DNA from: Nitrospira sp.
Lineage (GTDB): Bacteria; Nitrospirota; Nitrospiria; Nitrospirales; Nitrospiraceae
Length of the DNA stretch: 64,000 nucleotides
Reading direction: 5' to 3'
NCBI GenBank assembly: GCA_021323395.1
Contig: JAJONL010000020.1
Span: 30,635-94,634, forward strand
Shown: positions 31,514 through 41,514 of the stretch, piece after piece
Layout: each line of letters starts with the position of its first letter
Position numbering within the stretch: position 1 is the first letter of the stretch
Notes under the pieces: model-generated
Told to the model about the DNA's origin: nothing
What the model saw: the letters and a program-made list of their open reading frames with translations, nothing else
Database searches by the model: none
Made by a program: the position numbers and the translations under genes

Positions 31514-31876
31514 CTATTCAACGACTGCTTCGTCCGTCGCGGTCCAGGCTGGATCGACCAGACACAGAAATTCAATCGGAACCGTTCCGTCGTTCTCCAG
31601 CGCTTGCTTGGCCCCCGGGGGTACATAGACTACTGATCCTGCTTCCACCGCCAGTGACTCAGCCTCTACCTTCATGACGCCACGGCCAGCGATGAAATAG
31701 TACACCTCTGAAGATTTCAGACGGTGCCAGAGAGACTGCTTGCCCGGATCGAGAAATCCGTGCGCCAGGCTATAACCTAAGGCCAGGGATGCCTTCGCAG
31801 GGTGAAGCAGCTCCCGCAACCTCGTATGGTCTCCGGCCACAAATTCCGGACATCGTTGAAGATGCGTACTCAGCAT
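31514..31876 (-). CDS. Cupin domain protein
   Basis: [48 protein letters not shown]. Confidence 0.85.
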   Translation of the reverse strand: MLSTHLQRCPEFVAGDHTRLRELLHPAKASLALGYSLAHGFLDPGKQSLWHRLKSSEVYYFIAGRGVMKVEAESLAVEAGSVVYVPPGAKQALENDGTVPIEFLCLVDPAWTATDEAVVE

Positions 31877-31990
31877 TGAGCATCGTCCCGCGCCTGAACA
31901 CTCGCGATGGGAGATAATGAGCGGCGTCGCTCAATCCACGCCGGCGCGGGGGCACCAGCGAGGACTGAGGAATCTACCCTGCTGCGCAGA

Positions 31991-33538
31991 TCAAATCAAG
32001 CTGACCTTCTGAATTCCCTCGGCCTGTTTCGAGGCGATATAGGCCAGCTTGTTGAGCGCATTCAGATAGGCGCGCGCCGACGCCGTAATGATATCCGTAT
32101 CAGCCCCATGGCCCGACACGGTTCGACCCTCTTCTTCCACCCGCACAGACACCTCGCCTTGTGCATCCGTGCCACCGGTGATGGCATTGACCCCGAACAT
32201 CAGCAGCTTGCTCTTCGTCTGAGTCATGGCGGCGATGGTTCGGTACACCGCGTCCACCGGCCCGTCACCTGTCCCGCTCTGCGTCACCGACTTGCCGTCG
32301 ATCTGCAACTCGACTGTAGCCTTGGGCACCATATTGGTCCCGCTTTCCACGTGAAACGACTTCAGAATCATCCGCTCCGACATTTTGGCAACTTCTTCGG
32401 ACACGATCACCTCGAGGTCTTCCTCGTAAATCTCTTTCTTTTGGTCCGCCAGCCGTTTGAACCGTTCAAACGCGTGGTTGACCTCTTCTTCTGTCAGCTT
32501 GTAGCCCAAGTCTTCCAGTCGTTGACGAAACGCGTGGCGTCCGGACAACTTACCCATCACCAGCTTGTTCTGCTCAAGGCCGATTGATTCCGGCCGCATG
32601 ATCTCGTACGTCGTCTTATCCTTGAGCAAACCGTCCTGGTGAATGCCCGACGTATGCGCGAACGCATTGGCGCCGACGATGGCCTTGTTCGGTTGGATGA
32701 CCATGCCGGTGATCTTGCTCACGAGGCGGCTGGTTTTGGAGATCTCTTCGGTCGCGACCTTGGTATCGGCCTCATACCAATCCTTGCGCGTTCGAAGACC
32801 CATCACGATCTCTTCGAGCGAGGTGTTCCCTGCCCGTTCACCGATACCATTGATCGTACATTCCACTTGGCCGGCCCCTGCCATCACCGCAGCGAGACTA
32901 TTGGCGACGGCCAGCCCCAAATCATTGTGACAATGGACCGAGATCACAGCTTGCCCGCTGTTCGACACCGTGTCCTTGATTCTCTTAATCAACCCACCGA
33001 ATTCCTGAGGATTGGCATAACCCACGGTGTCCGGAATATTGACGGTTCCCGCCCCTGCCGCGATGACCGCTTCAATCACCTCGCAGAGGTAGGCCGGATC
33101 AGACCGGCTGGCATCCATGGGAGAGAATTCGACATCCTCGACATAGGTGCGGGCCAATTGCACCATCTCTACAGCGCGCCGCTTCGCTTCTTCCCGCGTC
33201 ATGCGAAACTGATGCGTGAGGTGAATATCCGATGACGACAGAAAGGTATGGATGCGCACCTTTGGCGCGCCCTTCAATGCTTCATAGGCCCGCGTAATGT
33301 CCTCCGGCCTGGCCCGCGCAAGACTGCAGACCACCGGCCCCTCAACTTCCTGGGCGATTCGGCGCACCGCCTCGAAATCCCCCGGCGAACTGTAGGCGAA
33401 CCCGGCTTCAATGATATCCACGCCGAGGCGCGCTAGCTGCTTGGCGATCATGAGTTTCTCTTCGACGTTCATGCTAGCCCCCGGCGATTGCTCGCCATCC
33501 CGCAACGTCGTGTCGAATATTCTGATCATCCGAGTCAT
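31991..33538 (-). CDS. leuA: 2-isopropylmalate synthase
   Basis: [55 protein letters not shown]; internal start with RBS GAGGAGGT. Confidence 0.96.
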   Translation of the reverse strand: MTRMIRIFDTTLRDGEQSPGASMNVEEKLMIAKQLARLGVDIIEAGFAYSSPGDFEAVRRIAQEVEGPVVCSLARARPEDITRAYEALKGAPKVRIHTFLSSSDIHLTHQFRMTREEAKRRAVEMVQLARTYVEDVEFSPMDASRSDPAYLCEVIEAVIAAGAGTVNIPDTVGYANPQEFGGLIKRIKDTVSNSGQAVISVHCHNDLGLAVANSLAAVMAGAGQVECTINGIGERAGNTSLEEIVMGLRTRKDWYEADTKVATEEISKTSRLVSKITGMVIQPNKAIVGANAFAHTSGIHQDGLLKDKTTYEIMRPESIGLEQNKLVMGKLSGRHAFRQRLEDLGYKLTEEEVNHAFERFKRLADQKKEIYEEDLEVIVSEEVAKMSERMILKSFHVESGTNMVPKATVELQIDGKSVTQSGTGDGPVDAVYRTIAAMTQTKSKLLMFGVNAITGGTDAQGEVSVRVEEEGRTVSGHGADTDIITASARAYLNALNKLAYIASKQAEGIQKVSLI

Positions 33539-33565
33539 GGCATACCTCCTCTGTCCCGCAGGTTG

Positions 33566-33675
33566 CTCAAACAGGTTTTTCAACGCGGCCGCAGGCGGAG
33601 AAAACACCGGAGGCGTACCCTCTGGGGTACGTTGAGGATGTTTTCGAGCCGAGAACAAAGTTGGAAGCCTGTTTC
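33566..33675. repeat. Imperfect palindrome with about 55-bp arms (REP-like), core CGTACCCTCTGGGGTACG
   Basis: Left arm ctcaaacaggtttttcaacgcggccgc...gaaaacaccggaggcgtaccc aligns to reverse complement of right arm ctgaaacaggcttccaactttgttctc...gaaaacatcctcaacgtaccc. Confidence 0.8.
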
Positions 33676-33689
33676 AGCATGCTGCCAAT

Positions 33690-33726
33690 AAAAAAGCCTC
33701 CGCCCCGGAACAGGGACGAAGGCCTT
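33690..33726 (-). terminator. Regulated intrinsic terminator of the T-box leader
   Basis: 11-bp stem followed by six Us, mutually exclusive with antiterminator. Confidence 0.9.
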
Positions 33727-33947
33727 GCGAGCTTCGTGGTACCACCCTGGTTCAGCAACGGATGAAGGATTCCATCCGCCTGCCCTTCATTCCGTCCGTA
33801 ACGTGGACGATTCGGGACTTACTACTACCACGGAGGCTTCACAAGTCCAGCTCAGAGGCGAGTTCGGCTGCTAACCGGCTGGTTTGCACCATCCACCAGC
33901 TCTCTCAATTCGGTCAACCCTGCCTACTACTCCTCTTCACAGCTATT
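33690..33947 (-). ncRNA. T-box leader (tRNA-sensing riboswitch) upstream of leuA
   Basis: Minus strand: stem I AGAGAGCUGGUGGAUGGUGCAAACC, T-box AACCAGGGUGGUACCACGAAG, antiterminator AGGG[UGGUACC]ACGAAG/CUUCGUCCCU, terminator GCCUUCGUCCC-UGUUCC-GGGGCGGAGGC-UUUUUU. Confidence 0.92.
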
Positions 33948-33948
33948 C

Positions 33949-34734
33949 CTACTCTCTCGAATCCACCACCGGTGTGTTGGTTTTCGCAACCTGCTTGCCG
34001 GTGGTCTTAGTCAGCATCGTCCAGACACGCGAAGTCGGGCCGGACAGAGCATAACCTGCGAAAGTCACAAAGAGCATAGCCTGCGGCCAGGCGACAATCA
34101 ACATCAGGGCGAGAATGCCCCACACCAGATAGGTAAAATGATCGCCTCGTCGAAATTTCATGTCCTTGAAGCTTCGGTACTTGATCGTGCTCACCATTAA
34201 AAATGCGAGCGCGAAGGTGATCACTAAAATCAACAGCGGCTTGACTTCGGACCCCATCTGGGTGACGTGGAGATCGAATATCACCAATGACGCAATGACG
34301 CCAGCCGCCGCAGGAATAGCCAATCCCGTAAAATATTTGCTGTCGGACGTGGTCACCGTGGCATTGAAGCGAGCCAGCCGGACCGCTCCCATGGCGACAT
34401 AGGCGAACATGACCGCCACACCAAACATCCCCTGTCCGCTTAAGGCATAGGAATAGATGAGCACGCCCGGCGCGACACCGAACGACACCACATCGGAGAG
34501 AGAATCATATTCGATGCCGAATTGACCGGTACTGTTCGTGAGCCGGGCCAACTTCCCGTCTAACATATCGAAAATCATGCCGACCAGAATGGCGATGGCG
34601 GCGGCCAAATGCTGGCCATTGAATACCGACAGGATCGCGAACACTCCGCAAAACAAATTTCCGGTCGTACAGAGGTTGGGGATCAGGTACATCGCCTGTC
34701 GCTTTCGATTGCTTTTGGCGAATGAACTTCGCAT
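33949..34734 (-). CDS. pssA: CDP-diacylglycerol--serine O-phosphatidyltransferase
   Basis: DMLDGKLARLTNSTGQFGIEYDSLSDVVSFGVAP (CDP-alcohol phosphotransferase motif). Confidence 0.95.
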   Translation of the reverse strand: MRSSFAKSNRKRQAMYLIPNLCTTGNLFCGVFAILSVFNGQHLAAAIAILVGMIFDMLDGKLARLTNSTGQFGIEYDSLSDVVSFGVAPGVLIYSYALSGQGMFGVAVMFAYVAMGAVRLARFNATVTTSDSKYFTGLAIPAAAGVIASLVIFDLHVTQMGSEVKPLLILVITFALAFLMVSTIKYRSFKDMKFRRGDHFTYLVWGILALMLIVAWPQAMLFVTFAGYALSGPTSRVWTMLTKTTGKQVAKTNTPVVDSRE

Positions 34735-34745
34735 GGTCGACGATT

Positions 34746-35396
34746 TCATCGGAGTTCCCCCACGATAGTTTCTCCCCCCTTGACACGATCACCCACCGCT
34801 ACGCGAATTTTAGACCCCAGCGGAAGAAAGGTGTCCATGCGAGAGCCAAACCTGATCAATCCAAACCGTTCCCCCCGCTGCACGCGCTCCCCCTGCCCGA
34901 CCCAGCAGACGATCCGACGGGCAATCAACCCGGCAACTTGCACACAGAGCACTTTTGCTCCCGATACGGTCTTCAACATCACGGCATTTTGTTCGTTGCG
35001 CAGCGTCGCTTCAGGTTTACTTGCCACCAGAAATTGGCCTGGCTGATAACTGATCCCTTCTACCGTCCCGGCGCAGGGCATTCGATTCACATGCACATCA
35101 AATACGTTCAGAAAGACAGTCAACCGGATGCTTTTTTCCTTCAGGTACCGGGGCTCAAACTCTTCTTCGATGGCGATCACTTTGCCGTCACCCGATGACA
35201 CCACCACGTTGGGATCCTCCGGAATGGTCCGGCTGGGGTTCCTGAAAAACCAGGCCGTAAAGAGCGTGAAGCCACCCACCACCACGGCTGGAATGATCCA
35301 GCCCGATACCCCAAAGAGCAAGGCTGTCCCTGCGAGGCCGCCGACAAACGGCAACCCCTCCTTCACGATCGGGATTCCAACGGCTCGATCAGCCAT
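34746..35396 (-). CDS. psd: Phosphatidylserine decarboxylase, short form
   Basis: FFRNPSRTIPEDPNVVVSSGDGKV; NVFDVHVNRMPCAGTV; RFGSRMDTFLP. Confidence 0.94.
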   Translation of the reverse strand: MADRAVGIPIVKEGLPFVGGLAGTALLFGVSGWIIPAVVVGGFTLFTAWFFRNPSRTIPEDPNVVVSSGDGKVIAIEEEFEPRYLKEKSIRLTVFLNVFDVHVNRMPCAGTVEGISYQPGQFLVASKPEATLRNEQNAVMLKTVSGAKVLCVQVAGLIARRIVCWVGQGERVQRGERFGLIRFGSRMDTFLPLGSKIRVAVGDRVKGGETIVGELR

Positions 35397-35446
35397 AAAC
35401 CTCCAGGCAGTCTATAAATGCTACCACGAAGAACCCTGCGCAGGGG

Positions 35447-36341
<895 letters not shown>

Positions 36342-36405
36342 TCACTCCTGAATATTCGTCGGGCACATGGATGGAAACGACGGCTGCACACAGAGGATGA
36401 GTGAA

Positions 36406-36924
36406 CTATTCTCGAGCGACCTTTTTGGGTTGGCTGACGGCCGGCCTGATCGCTTCACGCGCAATCGCTACACGCCCGGTCCGGATCAATTCCTTGATAC
36501 CCAGTGGCTGCAGTAAATTGATGATGGCCTCGATCTTCTTCGGATCACCTGTCACTTCGATGGTGTAGGTCGAAGGGGTCGAGTCGATGACGTTCGCCCG
36601 AAAAATGTCCGCGATCCTCAAGGCCTCCGCTCGGTCTTCGGATTTTGTGTGCACCTTGATCAACGCCGTCTCTCGTGAGACGAATTCACTCTCATTGAGA
36701 TCCACGACCTTGATGACGTCGATCAGCTTGTTCAGCTGTTTGACGATTTGCTCCACGATGCGGTCGTCTCCCGAGGTCACAATGGTCATCTGCGACATGG
36801 ATGGATCGAGTGTCGGCGCAACCGAGAGGCTTTCGATATTAAAGCCGCGCCCGCTGAAGAGTCCGGCCACACGAGAGAGGACACCAAACTTATTCTCGAC
36901 AGTGACTGAAATGATGTGTTCCAT
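36406..36924 (-). CDS. ilvN: Acetolactate synthase small subunit
   Basis: HIISVTVENKFGVLSRVAGLFSGRGFNIESLSVAPT. Confidence 0.96.
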   Translation of the reverse strand: MEHIISVTVENKFGVLSRVAGLFSGRGFNIESLSVAPTLDPSMSQMTIVTSGDDRIVEQIVKQLNKLIDVIKVVDLNESEFVSRETALIKVHTKSEDRAEALRIADIFRANVIDSTPSTYTIEVTGDPKKIEAIINLLQPLGIKELIRTGRVAIAREAIRPAVSQPKKVARE

Positions 36925-37032
36925 TGAATTACGAAGTGCGAATAGCCGAGAGCCGTTGGCGGGTGGAAGACGAGACCTGAGTTCCTCGATCTTCTAACTC
37001 GCTATGGGCTATCTGCCATAAGCGCTTTCCCT

Positions 37033-38811
37033 CTAGGCGGTAAGAATCGTGTCTTTGTCTTCGTTAGATCCCGTACTGGGAGCCCCGGCCATCCTTCTCT
37101 TCAGCTCAGGCGGATCTTCGAGAATCATTTCATGATTGCATCCGCCCGCTGGAATCATCGGATAACAGTTCTCATAAGGGTATGTCGGCACATCCACAAC
37201 CACCGGCTTGTCCGTGGCAATGGCTTCCTTCAACACCGCATCGAGATCGGTCACCTTGTTCGCCCGCAGACCCACAGCCCCGTAGGCTTCGGCCAGCTTA
37301 ACGAAATCCGGCGTGGTGTCGAGATAGCTGGAAGCGTACCGTCCTTCATAAAATAGGTCCTGCCATTGGCGAACCATCCCATGGAACCGATTGTTCAGGA
37401 TGATCACCTTCACCGGCAGCTTGGATACGACCGCAGTGGCCATTTCCTGCATGTTCATTTGCACACTGCCGTCACCGGCCACGCAGAGCACCAGCCGATT
37501 TCTAAAGGCGGCCTGTGCCCCCATGGCAGCGGGAAACCCGAATCCCATGGTGCCCAACCCCCCTGAGGTCAACCAGCGATTCGGCTTGGCAAGCTTGAAA
37601 TACTGCGCCGTCCACATTTGGTGTTGGCCGACATCCGTGGAGATAATGGGATCCCGATCCTTCGTCAGTTCATAGAGGCGTTTGACAACATGTTGCGGCT
37701 TGATGGCGCCCTCGGGCTCCTGCTGATAGGCCAATGGGTGGGCCTGTTGCCACTCTCGGATTTGATCCCACCAGGGTTTGCGAAGCTCTCGCTGGTCTCC
37801 GTTGACGGTAGCCTTGAGGATTTGATTCAACTCTCGCAAGACTGACTTGCAGTCGCCCACGATCGGAATATCCACATTGATGTTCTTCCGAATAGAAGTC
37901 GGATCGATGTCGATATGAATCACCTTCGCATAAGGACAGAACTCCGACACCTTGCCCGTCACACGGTCGTCGAACCGCGCGCCGACCGCAATCACGAGAT
38001 CGGAATAATGCACTGCCATGTTGGCGCAGTAGGTGCCGTGCATTCCCATCATGCCCATTGACTGGGTATGCTCCCCGGGGAACGCTCCTAATCCCATCAA
38101 GGTCATATCCACAGGAATTTGCGTCATCTCCGCCAATTCCAGCAGTTCCTTGGAAGCCCCTGAAAACACTACGCCGCCGCCGACGTACAAAATCGGCTTT
38201 TTGGCCTTCATAATGGCTTCGGCGGCCTGCTTAATCTGCCACTTGTTGCCTTCGTAGGTCGGGTTGTAGCCACGGATGGCGACGGAGCTGGGATAAGTAA
38301 ACTCGGCTTTGGCCATGGAGACATCTTTGGGAATGTCCACGAGGACCGGCCCTGGTCGCCCTGTGGTGGCAATATAAAAAGCCTCTTTGATCGTCGTTGC
38401 GAGATCGTTCACATCCTTCACGAGAAAGTTGTATTTCGTACAGGGTCGACTGAGGCCTATATTGTCGGCTTCCTGAAACGCATCGTTGCCGATCAAACTC
38501 GTGGAGACCTGTCCGCTGAAACACACCAGAGGCACCGAATCCATATAGGCATCGGCCAAGGCGGTGATCACATTGGTCATTCCGGGTCCGGAGGTTACCA
38601 AGCAGACACCGGCCTTGCCTGTGGCCTTGGCATAACCTTCGGCCATGTGGCCGGCGCCTTGCTCATGTCGGGTCAGAACCACTTCGATGTCTGTTTGCTG
38701 ATGAAGCATGTCGAAGATCTTCAGCACGACTCCGCCCGGCAAGGCAAAAATCGTCTTCACACCTTCGCGTTTTAAACATTCGATCAGGATTTCTGATCCG
38801 GTGAGCTTCAT
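37033..38811 (-). CDS. ilvB: Acetolactate synthase large subunit
   Basis: MKLTGSEILIECLKREGVKTIFALPGG; LTSGGLGTMGFGFPAAMGAQ; GDGSVQMNMQEMATA. Confidence 0.97.
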   Translation of the reverse strand: MKLTGSEILIECLKREGVKTIFALPGGVVLKIFDMLHQQTDIEVVLTRHEQGAGHMAEGYAKATGKAGVCLVTSGPGMTNVITALADAYMDSVPLVCFSGQVSTSLIGNDAFQEADNIGLSRPCTKYNFLVKDVNDLATTIKEAFYIATTGRPGPVLVDIPKDVSMAKAEFTYPSSVAIRGYNPTYEGNKWQIKQAAEAIMKAKKPILYVGGGVVFSGASKELLELAEMTQIPVDMTLMGLGAFPGEHTQSMGMMGMHGTYCANMAVHYSDLVIAVGARFDDRVTGKVSEFCPYAKVIHIDIDPTSIRKNINVDIPIVGDCKSVLRELNQILKATVNGDQRELRKPWWDQIREWQQAHPLAYQQEPEGAIKPQHVVKRLYELTKDRDPIISTDVGQHQMWTAQYFKLAKPNRWLTSGGLGTMGFGFPAAMGAQAAFRNRLVLCVAGDGSVQMNMQEMATAVVSKLPVKVIILNNRFHGMVRQWQDLFYEGRYASSYLDTTPDFVKLAEAYGAVGLRANKVTDLDAVLKEAIATDKPVVVDVPTYPYENCYPMIPAGGCNHEMILEDPPELKRRMAGAPSTGSNEDKDTILTA

Positions 38812-39059
38812 ACCAACCTCCCCTTCGCCATCCTAGCGAAGGACTCTATATCTCAATGGAGAACAATCCTCTTCCTGCATCACACACGAGATACAGGTTG
38901 ATACTTTCTTACTGAAAAAACAATGGGTAAGATGGCGGATCGTATCACCAGGTCTCCAGTGAGGTCAAGAGAGCGGATACGACAACTTCCTTCCGCGAGG
39001 CTGTTTCACATTCAAGCCGTATGATATAGCAAACCCACGATTCACTCACTGTGGAACCT

Positions 39060-39365
39060 ATGATTCCACTTCGCGTCACGATCGTCTCCCGCCATGATTG
39101 TCACCTCTGCCGGGTGGTCTATCGCGTCGCCGAGCAGCTGCAACAGGAACTCTCGTTCGACCTCGCAACGGTAGACGTTGACGGCGATCTAGGCACGGTG
39201 ACCCGTTACGGCAATCGCGTGCCGGTGGTCCTCATCGATGAGAAAGAAATTCTTTCCGGCAAGATCACCGGGGGAGCGCTACGCAAGGCGATTAAAAAAG
39301 CGCGTTGGAGAAACCCTATAAGCCGGATTCTGTCCCGCGTGAAACTTGCGCTCACGCGAGGGTGA
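39060..39365 (+). CDS. Glutaredoxin-like (DUF836-type) thioredoxin-fold protein
   Basis: VTIVSRHDCHLCRVVYRVAEQLQ...NRVPVVLIDEKEILSGKITGGALRKAI. Confidence 0.82.
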   Translation: MIPLRVTIVSRHDCHLCRVVYRVAEQLQQELSFDLATVDVDGDLGTVTRYGNRVPVVLIDEKEILSGKITGGALRKAIKKARWRNPISRILSRVKLALTRG

Positions 39366-39742
39366 TCATTTCTCTGGGACTCGAGTTACCTCGAGCCTCA
39401 AGCAACCTACCCGAGGACCTCGGCCGGGCCGGCCTTTCTGCCGGGCTCTTGCGAGCCGCGCAGGCGTCCCCCTATTTGGTCTTGCTCCGGACGACGCTTA
39501 CCGTGCCGTTGATGTCGCCATCACCGCGGTGGGCTCTTACCCCACCGTTTCACCCTTACCTGAGCCGGTGTCATGAACCAAAGTCCAACACACTGGCCAT
39601 CGGCGGTCTCTTCTCTGTGGTGCTGGTGTCGGATCGCTCCGCCTGGACGTTATCCAGCGTCCTTGCCCTTGGAGTCCGGACTTTCCTCCCATCGAGCGAA
39701 CTCGACGAGCGATCACCCGTGTCCCCCCAGCGCGCAGCGACA
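39316..39742 (-). ncRNA. rnpB: RNase P RNA (bacterial type A)
   Basis: Minus strand GGGAGGAAAGUCCGGACUCC; GGGUAAGAGCCCACCG; AGGUUGCUUGAGG; CCCAGAGAAAUGAUCACC; ACAGAAUCCGGCUUAU. Confidence 0.95.
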
Positions 39743-39877
39743 CTATAAGTGTAGGGGCAGAAGTATTCAAGACGCCTTCACAGGCCACTTCGACATGTCG
39801 CTAATGCTCAGGTGAGACCTTTGAGGTCTATCAAGGTGTTGCTGAGACAAGCTCTTCAACGAAGAGCCACGTGACTG

Positions 39878-40768
39878 TTATCGGAGAAGAGGGAGCTCTC
39901 CGTTGGGAGCTGGTGGTTTCGACTCGTAGATCGGCATGGCTTCGGCCATCCACTCTTCAAGTTGCTGGATTCTAGTTTCATGGTTCGGATGGGTCGACAT
40001 GAATTCCGACGGCTCTTTCCCTCCGGACAGTTCGCCCATGCGTGTCCAGAGTCGAATGGATTCGCGAGGGTCATACCCAGCCTCAGCCGCGAGTAAGACC
40101 CCGACATAATCGGCTTCCGATTCGTGCTTCCGACTGAAGGGCAGCAAGACCCCCACTTGGGTTCCGACTCCTAAAGCGGCCATTCCAGCTTGCGAAAGAA
40201 CGGGATTTGCTCCGCTCACCCCGAGTGCCACACCGATCACTTGGAGTGTAGTCTGGGCCAGGGTGTTTTGGCTCATCCGTTCCCCGCCGTGCCGCGCCAG
40301 CGCATGTACGACTTCGTGGCCCATGACGGCGGCGAGACCCGCTTCCGTCTTGGCGACCGGGAAAATGCCGGTATACACGGCAATCTTTCCGCCCGGCAGG
40401 GCAAAGGCGTTCATCGTTTTGTCGTCCTTGATCACGGTCACTTCCCATTCAAATTGATTGGCGATCTCGCTGTACTTAGAATGCTTCGCGGCCTCAATCA
40501 CCCGGGCTGCCACTCGCTTCACCGGATCAATCTCCCTCGGATCGGTCGACGGCTTCAGCTTCGGATCGTTCTGCACGTGGGAATAGGCCTGTACCCCCAT
40601 CTGCATTTCCTGGGACATCGGCACCATCATGAGCTGCCAGCGTCCTGTGTACGGGTTGGTTTGACAACCCGTCGCCGTCATCACCAGGACCATGACACTC
40701 ATAATCATCCAAATAAGAGAAGGCGTCCTGGTTATACTTGTCGTGGCATCATGCGGTAGGGTCCCCAT
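39878..40768 (-). CDS. M48 family metallopeptidase, lipoprotein
   Basis: MGHEVVHALARHGGERMSQ (HExxH), TGCQTNPYTGR lipobox, ESEADYVG. Confidence 0.92.
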   Translation of the reverse strand: MGTLPHDATTSITRTPSLIWMIMSVMVLVMTATGCQTNPYTGRWQLMMVPMSQEMQMGVQAYSHVQNDPKLKPSTDPREIDPVKRVAARVIEAAKHSKYSEIANQFEWEVTVIKDDKTMNAFALPGGKIAVYTGIFPVAKTEAGLAAVMGHEVVHALARHGGERMSQNTLAQTTLQVIGVALGVSGANPVLSQAGMAALGVGTQVGVLLPFSRKHESEADYVGVLLAAEAGYDPRESIRLWTRMGELSGGKEPSEFMSTHPNHETRIQQLEEWMAEAMPIYESKPPAPNGELPLLR

Positions 40769-40854
40769 CCTAAGCCTCCGTAAATTGACCGATTTTTAAA
40801 GCTCTGCTAGATTACCGCGCCGTTAGGCCAGTTTGCACCTAGGAGTTTCACCGA

Positions 40855-41514
40855 GTGCCGACCCCCCCGGACTTTTCAGCGCTCAGCCGCATAGGAATCG
40901 ACGAATCCGGAAAGGGAGACTATTTCGGCCCACTCGTCATCGCTGCCGTGTTTGTGACGCCGATGACGCAGCAAGATCTGCTTCTCCTGCAGGTTCGGGA
41001 TAGTAAGAAGATTTCCGACGGACGAATTGTTGAAATCGCGCCAGATATCCGCCTCGTCTGTCCCCACAGTGTCGTAGCCATCGGGCCCCAGCGATACAAT
41101 GAGTTGTATGCCACGATCAAGAACTTGAACCGTCTGCTGGCATGGGGCCATGCCCGGGCACTTGAGAATCTGCTTCAGCAGGTCGATTGCGATCTCGCCA
41201 TCTCAGACCAGTTCGGCGATGAACGGTTGATCCTCAATGCGCTTCAGGAAAAGGGCAAGCAGATTCGATTGGTTCAGCGGACAAAGGCCGAAGCCGATGT
41301 GGCCGTGGCTGCTGCCTCGATCCTGGCCCGCGCAGAATTTCTTCAACGCCTACAGAGACTCTCTCTGGAAATGAGCATGACTTTGCCGAAAGGAGCCTCA
41401 CCAGCCGTGGAGCTCGCGGGAAGAATGGTGATCAGGAAATATGGGCAGGATCGATTACGTGCGGTCGCGAAACTGCATTTCAAAACAACGAAGCAGATCT
41501 TGGATAAACCCTAG
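40855..41514 (+). CDS. rnhC: Ribonuclease HIII-type, catalytic domain only
   Basis: RIGIDESGKGDYFGPLVIAAVFV; VRDSKKISD; TKAEADVAVAAASILARAEFL. Confidence 0.88.
   Translation: MPTPPDFSALSRIGIDESGKGDYFGPLVIAAVFVTPMTQQDLLLLQVRDSKKISDGRIVEIAPDIRLVCPHSVVAIGPQRYNELYATIKNLNRLLAWGHARALENLLQQVDCDLAISDQFGDERLILNALQEKGKQIRLVQRTKAEADVAVAAASILARAEFLQRLQRLSLEMSMTLPKGASPAVELAGRMVIRKYGQDRLRAVAKLHFKTTKQILDKP

Noticed and set aside
33488-33691. 67-aa ORF upstream of leuA
   Set aside because: Runs through the palindromic repeat and leuA antisense; not a gene.
39305-39748. 147-aa ORF across the RNase P locus
   Set aside because: Fully explained by antisense of rnpB; conserved RNA motifs are clear.
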